A stretch of 32,890 bases of DNA from contig MIBH01000010.1 in the NCBI GenBank assembly GCA_001829455.1, forward strand, positions 1 to 32,890, in the 5' to 3' direction. Under the pieces are notes generated by a model. It did no database searches. It was not told the DNA's origin and saw nothing but the letters and a program-made list of their open reading frames with translations. Below, piece after piece: positions 23,492 through 30,122 of this stretch; within the stretch, counting starts at the first letter, position 1; every line of letters begins with the position of its first letter. This DNA is from Spirochaetes bacterium RBG_13_51_14 (GTDB lineage: Bacteria > Spirochaetota > UBA4802 > UBA5550). Made by a program: the position numbers and the translations under genes.

Positions 23492-24229
23492 TCACGCCCG
23501 TTTGTCTTCCATGAGCTGTTCAAGTTTCCGGTAATCAACCGAGCGCTTAAACAGAGGCTCCCTGTTGTCTTTATAGACGGCGAGGTTTTCTTCAAAGGTT
23601 GGATTTTTATTATTAATGTATATTATGCCGAGGGGGAATTTTTCACTCTCAACGGCCTTTTTAAAAGCTTCTTCCCGGTCGTGCGGATCATATGAAGCGT
23701 CAAGATAATAGCTATGATCACGATACCATTTGAATGTGTTTAATCTGTTGAAGGATACGCATTGCTGGAAAACATCTATAAGCGCATATCCCTTATGAGT
23801 TATCGCACTCTTAATAATCTCCTTCGTTTTTTCAATATCGCCGGCAAACGCCCGGGCGACAAAGGAAGCGTTGAGCGCAACCGCGACGGCGATCGGGTTA
23901 AACGGCTCAAGATTGACCCCGGCTACCTGAACAGGTGTTGTAAATCCCCTCCGGCTGGTCGGTGAGGCCTGACCTTTGGTGAGGCCATATACCATATTAT
24001 CATGCACGATAGTGGTGATGTCCGCATTGCGCCGTATGGCATTGATAAAATGATTTCCGCCCTCTCCGTATGTGCATCCGTCGCCGCTCTCTACAATAAC
24101 GGTCAATTCCGGGTTGGACGCCTTTATGGCGATAGCGGCGGGAAGCGATCTACCGTGCAGTCCGTCAAAAAAGCTCGTATTTATGTAGTGGGGGGTCTTA
24201 GCCGCCTGCCCGATTCCGGAAACCATCAC
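23492..24229 (-). CDS. 2-oxoacid:ferredoxin oxidoreductase beta subunit, N-terminally truncated
   Basis: A 245-residue remnant of the thiamine-diphosphate-binding beta subunit (KorB/VorB/IorB-like). TPP-binding [22 protein letters not shown] and the [15 protein letters not shown] segment are intact, as is the C-terminal region. The usual N-terminal portion with the WCxGCG cluster-binding motif, about 40-55 residues, is missing: the frame begins at [16 protein letters not shown] behind a GTG start. The upstream neighbour stops within a few bases of this point, in the middle of its own alpha domain. The two therefore look like the ends of an alpha and a beta gene joined by a deletion. The product is probably non-functional unless the junction is an assembly error. 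Confidence 0.8.
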   Translation of the reverse strand: MMVSGIGQAAKTPHYINTSFFDGLHGRSLPAAIAIKASNPELTVIVESGDGCTYGEGGNHFINAIRRNADITTIVHDNMVYGLTKGQASPTSRRGFTTPVQVAGVNLEPFNPIAVAVALNASFVARAFAGDIEKTKEIIKSAITHKGYALIDVFQQCVSFNRLNTFKWYRDHSYYLDASYDPHDREEAFKKAVESEKFPLGIIYINNKNPTFEENLAVYKDNREPLFKRSVDYRKLEQLMEDKRA

Positions 24230-25014
24230 CAGCTTATCCCTGCTGAGCAGATTTCATCCTCCGCCTGCTCCACAATGATGCCGAATTTTTCCGCATGCTT
24301 CGCAAAAAATACCAGCACTTCGGTTGACGGCGACATGGGATATGAAGAAACGAAATTACACCCGCCGGCGATGCCTCCCATTCCGATCGCATCAGCGCCG
24401 TTTAAGAGCAGCTCGCCTTTAGCCTGGTCCGACATTGAAAGCTTGAGATCAATTCTGCGCGCCGGAAAGAGATCGTTCCCCATCGAGAAGCCCTTCTCGG
24501 CTGCGGTGATGTTTTTCGACAGTATATCATCCGTGGCCTTCGTGAAGAAACTTTTGAGCTTATCCCGCACAAAGGCCATATCCAGATGGAACGCGGATGC
24601 AATAATTCCGACAATGATTATATTGGTAAATATGGGGCCGCCCACAAGTTTGGCCGTATCCCGAAGGGGGATTTCAATAAGCGTATGATTTCCGTCACGG
24701 AACCGGCTGTCTATATGCGCGGGATCGCCGATAATGACCGTTTTATGCGAGATTCTGTCATAATGCCGTTCCATGGCCCCTTCATGAAGGGAAACAAAAA
24801 CATCAATCCGCTCACAAAAAGAATTAACCCGCTCCGACGAAACCCGGATCTCGGTTGAGTTGTTTCCACCCCTGATGCGTGACATGAATTCGCTGTAGGA
24901 AAATACGTGAAGCCCGGATAATTTAAACAGCCTCAGCAGCAGCCTTTCTACGGTCTGGATGCCCTGGCCGGCTTCACCGGATAAAACGATCGATATGTCT
25001 TTTTGATTAAACAA
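24226..25014 (-). CDS. 2-oxoacid:ferredoxin oxidoreductase gamma-alpha subunit, C-terminally truncated
   Basis: A 262-residue remnant of the gamma-alpha subunit (KorA-like). Residues 1-180 form the gamma domain ([37 protein letters not shown]). Residues about 200-255 begin the alpha domain ([32 protein letters not shown], then VEQAEDEI). Immediately after EDEI, where normal proteins continue for 300 or more residues, the sequence changes to CSAGISW and stops. The TGA overlaps the start of the truncated beta frame. The start is TTG at 25014, the first start codon after an in-frame stop, with no clear ribosome-binding site. An intact relative would oxidise 2-oxoacids to acyl-CoA with ferredoxin; this copy lacks the parts needed. 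Confidence 0.8.
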   Translation of the reverse strand: MFNQKDISIVLSGEAGQGIQTVERLLLRLFKLSGLHVFSYSEFMSRIRGGNNSTEIRVSSERVNSFCERIDVFVSLHEGAMERHYDRISHKTVIIGDPAHIDSRFRDGNHTLIEIPLRDTAKLVGGPIFTNIIIVGIIASAFHLDMAFVRDKLKSFFTKATDDILSKNITAAEKGFSMGNDLFPARRIDLKLSMSDQAKGELLLNGADAIGMGGIAGGCNFVSSYPMSPSTEVLVFFAKHAEKFGIIVEQAEDEICSAGISW

Positions 25015-25186
25015 GGTAATTTACATCAATAAAGAGTCAGTCCTGTCCTTTCATGTCATCGCAGGCTCATCGGCATCATATTTCCGTGATATTTCCGGAT
25101 GAGTCAAGAAAAAAGCAAGTAGTGCGGTCATTGAATTGGAGAATTTTAAGAACTTGCATTTCCAGATATGGTGCGAGCAATAATTT

Positions 25187-25202
25187 TCATCATAAAAAAT
25201 GT
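25187..25202 (+). repeat. TCATCATAAAAAATGT direct repeat, copy 1
   Basis: The 16 bases TCATCATAAAAAATGT recur exactly at 25569-25584, 382 bases further on and 46 bases before the lipase ATG. The first copy runs into the GTCCGTG repeat. An exact 16-base match so close is unlikely by chance; it may reflect an old insertion or duplicated leader sequence. Confidence 0.45.
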
Positions 25203-25227
25203 CCGTGTTTATAAACCCGGTCGACAA
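25201..25227 (+). repeat. GTCCGTGTTTATAAACCC repeat, third copy
   Basis: Same orientation as the copies at 10536 and 10568. It is the longest clean version of the motif, continuing with GGTCGACAA. It marks the right side of the low-GC middle part of the window. Confidence 0.6.
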
Positions 25228-25414
25228 ATACTTCTTCGTATGCTATTGTTTCTTCCAGACTATTTGCAGTAAGAGCTATTTTCACAATTTTAAAAAATAT
25301 AAATTCAATAATCTCGCAGATTCCTTTACTAGGGCCGCCTCTTTTTCATAACACATGAGGTCATTATTTAATTGATCGTTGATTGATGTTATATAATCTT
25401 TATATCATTCGCTG

Positions 25415-25432
25415 CCGTCCGGACGGAATTAT
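25415..25432. promoter_or_regulatory. CCGTCCGGACGG palindrome, second copy
   Basis: Identical over 18 bases to 10654-10671. Its palindrome ends 204 bases upstream of the lipase ATG, a distance similar to that of the first copy from the sulfur-carrier gene. Confidence 0.45.
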
Positions 25433-25568
25433 GTCTGGGACGCTGCTAATTATTCATAGAGATAATTAAATATCGTTATGTCTCATGTGACGGTACCACA
25501 GAGGACACTAATCTAATAAGGATGAATGCAAAGGGAGATGAGGTTTTCGTCGCTCTGGGTTTAAATGG

Positions 25569-25584
25569 TCATCATAAAAAATGT
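25569..25584 (+). repeat. TCATCATAAAAAATGT direct repeat, copy 2
   Basis: Exact repeat of 25187-25202, within the probable leader of the lipase gene. Confidence 0.45.
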
Positions 25585-25629
25585 TAGGTTAAGTAATATT
25601 AAATTAAATAACAGATGGGAGGATTTTTT

Positions 25630-26982
25630 ATGGAAAAAGTAAAACAAACATTACTATTCGCCATGACAATCGCTTTTGCAATAGTTATGGTTTTCGTATC
25701 CAGTGGATGTGACGATACCGACCCAAATCCAATGGGTTACCGGCCTATTGTTTTCGTTCACGGCATGGCGGGTTCGGCAGATCAATTCGAGCTGCAGGCT
25801 ATGAGATTTGCAAGCAACGGGTATCCTGCAAGCTTCATAAGCGGATTTGAGTACGATACAACCATGACGAGTATTGAAGCCTGGTTTTATGTGGAGAATC
25901 TCAATAAGCACATCAATGACGTTTTTGATGAGACCGGAGCCGATCAGGTTGATCTTCTGGGCCATTCAATGGGAACCATGGTGAGTCAGGACTATTTAAG
26001 CTTTGATACATATGCCGCGAAAGTCGCCCACTATGTGAATATTGACGGACAGGAAAGTGATTCTCTTCCTGGCGGCGTGCCTACTCTGGCTTTATGGGCC
26101 GAATTTAGCGTTGGGGGCGCAGGCGCGGACCGCGAGATAGTCGGGGCGAGGAATGTTCTTCTTCCCGCTACGACTCATGTCCAGGCTGCATCCTGCACAG
26201 CGTCTTTTGTCGAGATGTTCAAATTTTTCAATAATGACAAAGAGCCTGATACGGTGGAGATTGTTACCAGTACGGATAAGAATATTGAGCTCAGCGGGAA
26301 GTTAATTTATTTTATGACCAACAACACGCCGAATGACTTCACATTAAAAATTTATGAAGTGGACCCTGATACGGGATTACGGGTCAGTGAAAAGCCGAAA
26401 TATACAAAAAAAATAGATAATGTTGATGGAACCTTCAAGATGACCAAGGCTCGACCCGGCAAGAGCTATGAATTCTTTGTATCACGGGATGACTATAGTT
26501 ATCGTCTGTATTATGAGCCATTTGTCAGAAGCGACTGCTTGATACGGCTGAAAATAGTCCCTGAAGATGGGATAATCGATATGATGATTCCAAAAAGTGA
26601 GAACAAATCAGGTATGGTTATTGTAAGAAACATGGAATTCAGGGGCCAGGGTGTCTCTTTGAACGACTACGATAGTCTTACCGTCAATGGCACGGAACTG
26701 CTCACTGAAGAGATGTCACCCAGTGTCGGCGGAACAATCGGGCTCTTCGTCCTGGACTACAATGATGACGGGGTAAGCGATCTTTCTCAAAATATAGAAG
26801 ATTTTTCATGGATACCATTCGTCAGTGCAGTCGACTTGTACATTCCCGGGGTTGATCCGCCCGACGGCACGATCTCTATTAAAGTTACTGAACGGGGCAC
26901 CAACGGTTTGGAGCGTGTGATAAATATACCCAACTGGACTTCGAAAATAAGCAGATCGCTGCTTCAGTTTAATAATCTTTGA
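25630..26982 (+). CDS. Lipoprotein lipase, alpha/beta hydrolase with C-terminal extension
   Basis: A 450-residue predicted lipoprotein. The ATG at 25630 has GGGAGG; an in-frame start 15 bases earlier lies within the ribosome-binding region. The signal peptide ends in lipobox SSGC (Cys27). A lipase-like hydrolase domain covers about 35-200: oxyanion segment PIVFVHGMAG (39-48), nucleophile Ser113 in GHSMG, and probable His183 in ATTHVQ. Residues about 210-450 form beta-rich domains (VEIVTSTDKNIELSGKLIYF, then MVIVRNMEFRGQGVSLNDYD), resembling the two-domain tail of secreted bacterial lipases. The expected site is the periplasm or outer-membrane surface, acting on acyl esters. A strong hairpin follows the stop. 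The gene is isolated by long AT-rich gaps on both sides. Confidence 0.88.
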   Translation: MEKVKQTLLFAMTIAFAIVMVFVSSGCDDTDPNPMGYRPIVFVHGMAGSADQFELQAMRFASNGYPASFISGFEYDTTMTSIEAWFYVENLNKHINDVFDETGADQVDLLGHSMGTMVSQDYLSFDTYAAKVAHYVNIDGQESDSLPGGVPTLALWAEFSVGGAGADREIVGARNVLLPATTHVQAASCTASFVEMFKFFNNDKEPDTVEIVTSTDKNIELSGKLIYFMTNNTPNDFTLKIYEVDPDTGLRVSEKPKYTKKIDNVDGTFKMTKARPGKSYEFFVSRDDYSYRLYYEPFVRSDCLIRLKIVPEDGIIDMMIPKSENKSGMVIVRNMEFRGQGVSLNDYDSLTVNGTELLTEEMSPSVGGTIGLFVLDYNDDGVSDLSQNIEDFSWIPFVSAVDLYIPGVDPPDGTISIKVTERGTNGLERVINIPNWTSKISRSLLQFNNL

Positions 26983-27337
26983 TATTGTCCGGTAAAAAAT
27001 GAATTTGAGGAGGCGTCTTTATGGTAACAGACGCCTCCTCAATTTATAAGGCCTATTGAAAGATGGGGAGTATCTTCAGAAATAGTTTCCCTCTATTTTA
27101 ACAATTTTTAACCACGTTAATATTTTCTCTTCAAATAAAATTATTTTAATATCTAAAAGCATGCTGACCGCATATTTATTGCATATATGCGTGAACATGC
27201 TCCCCGGTCCCTCATGAGCCAGTGCCTATCATGGAATTTGGAACCATGAACAGAAAGTTTCTATAAAAAACACACAAAATAAAACATAATAAAAATATCT
27301 TGACAGCATCAAACATAACAAAAAGCTGAAGTGAGTC
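26983..27337. other. AT-rich intergenic region after the lipase
   Basis: A 355-base gap. The first part contains the lipase terminator-like hairpin (27005-27042). The rest is AT-rich without recognisable promoter, riboswitch or RNA gene; I looked for a cobalamin riboswitch because a B12-type enzyme follows and found no B12-box-like sequence. Confidence 0.6.
27005..27042 (+). terminator. Hairpin terminator of the lipase gene
   Basis: TTGAGGAGGCGTCT (27005-27018) pairs perfectly with AGACGCCTCCTCAA (27029-27042) around a 10-base loop, 22 bases after the lipase stop. The 14-bp stem is very stable; the T-run after it is short (TTT), so termination may depend on stem strength or be partial. Confidence 0.72.
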
Positions 27338-28609
27338 ATGGAAAAAACCGTTACATTCAGACTTATCTACCCGCGCTGGGACAAGCTTCCGGAGCAGACC
27401 ACATTCAACCTGCCGCCCCACGGCCCGGCGGTGATGGCCGCGACCCTCCCTGATTACGTTGACGTGGAGTTCATCGACGAGAATCTGCAAGCCTTCAGCT
27501 ATGACGATCCGGTAGATTTCGTGGGAATCTCCATGATGCTGACGACGCAGGTGAAGCGCGGGTGGACCATTGCCGACGAATACCGGAGGCGGGGCGTCAA
27601 GACCATGTTCGGCGGCATATCCGCCATGCTCCATGCGGAAGAGACGGCGGACCACGCAGACTCGGTTTTCCTGGGCGAGGCTGAGGGGCGCATGGAAGAG
27701 GTATTTAATGATTTCAGGAACAACAACCTCAAAAAGGTGTATAATTATCTCGCCGCTCCCCCGCCCATCGAGATCGTGGGGCCGGCCCGCCGGAGCATCT
27801 ACAACCGGGACCTGTATTACTATCGCGGTGTCCAGATGCTGGACCTGGTGCACGCCTCGCGGGGCTGCCGGTTCAATTGCTATCCCTGCGCCGTGGCGTA
27901 CCTGGGCGGAAGGAAATTCCGGCCCCGGCCCATCGATAAGGCCATTGAGGAGATGGCCCTGGCCGACAACAACCGGTTGTTCGTGGTGGATAATTCCCTC
28001 GCGCAGGATACCCGGTGGGAGATGGATCTATTCCGCGAAATGATACCCCTGAAGAAGAACTGGTGCAGCCACACCATCGAAGACAAGCCGGAGGTGCTTG
28101 ACCTTGCCCGGCAGGCCGGCGCCTGGTATGTGTACCAGGCGGTGTTCGACACGTCGGATTTCATAAAGGAGCGCATCAGGCGCTATCATGACCACGACAT
28201 CGCCGTGGAGGGCACCATCCTGCTCGGCATGGACAACCACGACGAGGATTACATTAAACGGCTCGTCGATTTTCTCCTCGAGATCGACCTTGACCTGGCC
28301 GAGTTTACGGTGCTCACGCCCTTTCCCCACACAAAAGCCTACGACGACATGCGCAAGCAGAAGCGGATCCTCTCACACGACTGGAACGATTACAACGCCG
28401 GCAAAGTGGTGTTCCGGCCGAAACTCATGAGCCCCGAGCTTCTTCAAGAACTTTACTACTTTGCATGGGAGCGGTTTTACCAGGACGAGCCCCAGCAGTA
28501 TAAAATGTTCAAGCTCCTCAAAAAGGTGATCGAGCGGGAGATGGCCTCGGGCACCTACAAGCCGCGGCGGCGGGACCTGATGAGGCGGGCATTTGCTGAT
28601 ACGCTGTAA
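27338..28609 (+). CDS. B12-binding-type radical SAM enzyme
   Basis: A 423-residue enzyme of the BchE/HpnJ-like layout. Residues 1-140 form a cobalamin-binding-like Rossmann domain (VEFIDENLQ, DFVGISMMLTTQV, TMFGGISAMLHAEE, ADSVFLGEAEG). The radical SAM cluster motif is GCRFNCYPC (Cys177, Cys181, Cys184), followed by FVVDNSLAQD and a TIEDKPEVLDLARQAGAWYVYQ segment typical of the barrel. The C-terminal 120 residues are helical and basic. Family members carry out methylations, ring closures and oxidations on lipids and pigments. The N-terminal PRWDKLPEQTTFNLPPHGPA differs from the 3895-5241 enzyme, so this is a separate subfamily. Upstream of the ATG is only a weak GAAGTGAG. A small unknown gene follows within 20 bases. 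Confidence 0.88.
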   Translation: MEKTVTFRLIYPRWDKLPEQTTFNLPPHGPAVMAATLPDYVDVEFIDENLQAFSYDDPVDFVGISMMLTTQVKRGWTIADEYRRRGVKTMFGGISAMLHAEETADHADSVFLGEAEGRMEEVFNDFRNNNLKKVYNYLAAPPPIEIVGPARRSIYNRDLYYYRGVQMLDLVHASRGCRFNCYPCAVAYLGGRKFRPRPIDKAIEEMALADNNRLFVVDNSLAQDTRWEMDLFREMIPLKKNWCSHTIEDKPEVLDLARQAGAWYVYQAVFDTSDFIKERIRRYHDHDIAVEGTILLGMDNHDEDYIKRLVDFLLEIDLDLAEFTVLTPFPHTKAYDDMRKQKRILSHDWNDYNAGKVVFRPKLMSPELLQELYYFAWERFYQDEPQQYKMFKLLKKVIEREMASGTYKPRRRDLMRRAFADTL

Positions 28610-28626
28610 ATTCCTTGGAATCATTT

Positions 28627-28989
28627 ATGAAGTACGTAGACCAGATCCATGATTATAAGGGACAGTGGGACGTTCCATCGCGCTGCGGTCTGAAAATCGT
28701 CAGGAAACATGACCGCGATATCGTGATCGCGACCGAGCTCTTCGAGGAAAATCCAGGCACGAGCATAACCAATGTCAGTGCGCAGCTTGCAGCGGATATC
28801 GTCCATACATACGGCCTGGACCCGGGCAGACTCCTGTTCATCGAACACTGTTCGGACCGGGGCTCGCGGCTGGAACACTTTCGCGAGTCCTTTGATATCG
28901 TGCACCTGAAGTGGGACGGAACACGGTTCGGTGATCCCGACTGGGAGAGCATAAGTCGGGAGCGTGTCGACGAGATGATACGCGATTGA
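28627..28989 (+). CDS. Conserved-looking small protein of unknown function
   Basis: A 120-residue soluble protein from the ATG at 28627; a TTG four codons earlier is an alternative. No signal peptide or membrane segment is present. The sequence looks globular and well composed (KIVRKHDRDIVIATELFEE, AADIVHTYGLDPGRLLFIEH, SFDIVHLKWDG). I do not recognise a family. It lies directly after the B12-type radical SAM gene (17 bases) and convergent with a methyltransferase gene whose stop is 57 bases away, so it may be expressed with the radical SAM enzyme. No function is proposed. Confidence 0.65.
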   Translation: MKYVDQIHDYKGQWDVPSRCGLKIVRKHDRDIVIATELFEENPGTSITNVSAQLAADIVHTYGLDPGRLLFIEHCSDRGSRLEHFRESFDIVHLKWDGTRFGDPDWESISRERVDEMIRD

Positions 28990-29046
28990 TCCGGGAGAGA
29001 CGGTAGTCCGTTCGGGACGATCGGCGCTTCAGGGGGAACTCGCGAT

Positions 29047-30069
29047 TTAGTATTGCGGCCGGGCCGGTTTGACAGCCAATTTCTTCCCGAGAACGAGCTG
29101 CCACGCCGGGTCCGAAAGCTGAAGAACGCTCAATTCCCTGAAACCGGCCTGTGAAAGCCAGTCGAAGTATTCCCCGCGAGAGTAGATGTCCCCCCGTGTG
29201 CTCTGCGTGACCATGTGCAGCGCAAGGGTTGCCCCGCGGTAGCTCTCGCCGCGGAGGTTATCGAAGACCGCTATCAACCCCCCCTCGTTCAGGTGATCAT
29301 GGCACCTCAACATGATGGCCGCGTTATCCTCGGGAGACTGGCCGTGGCAGATGTTCCCGAGAAAGGCGATATCGTAGCTCCCGGTTGGGAGCGCCGTGGT
29401 CGCGTCGCCGGTCTGTATGTCGATTTCCGGAACCAGCGACAGTTTTTGCCTTGTGACAGCGATCGATTCGGGCAGATCGTACACGATCGTCCGGACCCCC
29501 CGCCGGGCGAATTCCATCGCGATGGTTCCCGGCGCGCCGCCGATGTCGGCCGCAGTGCCGGCATGGGGGCACTGCTTCAGGCAGGCATCGACGATCTCCG
29601 GCGCGATCTTTTTTTTCCACGGGGAATCCATTCCCATGATGAAATCGTACATGGAAATGCCGGCGAAGCTTGATTCGTCAGGCTTTCCGTTTTTCAGCAC
29701 GTACGGGAGCGATCGCCAGGGGTTGATGAGGTACAACAAAAAATTCCAGAAATGGCCCTCGTAGCCGGCTCCTTCGACATCAACGAGGCTGCGGGCCGTG
29801 TCTCCGGTGACGGAGTATACGCCGTCGGATGCAGTGCAGTAGCCCATTTCAACCAGGGCTTCGAGGAGCACGCCGGTGACCCTCCGATCGAAGCCCATCC
29901 GCCGCGCGAGTCCGTGGGCCGTATCGGGCTGGCGGTTGAGCTCGGCGAACAGGCCGAGCCGGTGGGCGGCGCCCACGAAGATGGTCTCCTCAACGGCGTG
30001 CTGCAGATCCCGAACGTGCACGAGTATTTCCCTCCGGCGTTCCGCAATAATGATCGGCACAGGCACCAT
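29047..30069 (-). CDS. SAM-dependent O-methyltransferase-like protein
   Basis: A 340-residue methyltransferase of the acetylserotonin/hydroxyindole O-methyltransferase layout. An N-terminal winged-helix dimerisation domain is present (residues about 20-105: ETIFVGAAHRLGLFAELN, GLARRMGFDRRVTGVLLEALVEMGY). The Rossmann domain has motif I in AADIGGAPGTIAMEFARRG, acidic IVYDLPESI, and LGNICHGQSPEDN. The catalytic His of plant-type O-methyltransferases is plausible within NICHGQ but unproven; C-, N- or S-methylation is also possible. The ATG at 30069 lacks a ribosome-binding site, while a GTG at 30021 (Val17) follows GGAGGG and may be the true start. It is downstream of and co-directional with the carboxyltransferase gene (53-base gap), suggesting a two-gene unit. 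Confidence 0.87.
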   Translation of the reverse strand: MVPVPIIIAERRREILVHVRDLQHAVEETIFVGAAHRLGLFAELNRQPDTAHGLARRMGFDRRVTGVLLEALVEMGYCTASDGVYSVTGDTARSLVDVEGAGYEGHFWNFLLYLINPWRSLPYVLKNGKPDESSFAGISMYDFIMGMDSPWKKKIAPEIVDACLKQCPHAGTAADIGGAPGTIAMEFARRGVRTIVYDLPESIAVTRQKLSLVPEIDIQTGDATTALPTGSYDIAFLGNICHGQSPEDNAAIMLRCHDHLNEGGLIAVFDNLRGESYRGATLALHMVTQSTRGDIYSRGEYFDWLSQAGFRELSVLQLSDPAWQLVLGKKLAVKPARPQY

Positions 30070-30122
30070 AGGAACAATCGGATCTATCCAGAGTCAATAA
30101 CTTTATCCGGGGCGCAGAGCGG

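Larger units (their letters stand above)
25015..25629. other. Long AT-rich intergenic region with repeats
   Basis: A 615-base non-coding stretch before the lipase gene. It holds the third GTCCGTGTTTATAAACCC copy (25201), the second CCGTCCGGACGGAATTAT copy (25415) and two copies of TCATCATAAAAAATGT (25187 and 25569). No gene, tRNA or clear promoter is seen. The shared elements link it to the intergenic region at 10505-10894. Confidence 0.65.

Noticed and set aside
7755-25170. Shared ATTTCCAGATATG at about 7759 and 25158
   Set aside because: Thirteen-base matches are expected several times by chance in a window of this size.
10536-25432. Complete transposon or integrative element
   Set aside because: No transposase, integrase or relaxase gene was found between the repeats, so only an island-like segment can be suggested.
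27043-27337. Cobalamin riboswitch before the B12-type radical SAM gene
   Set aside because: No B12-box-like sequence or convincing multi-stem fold could be seen by eye.
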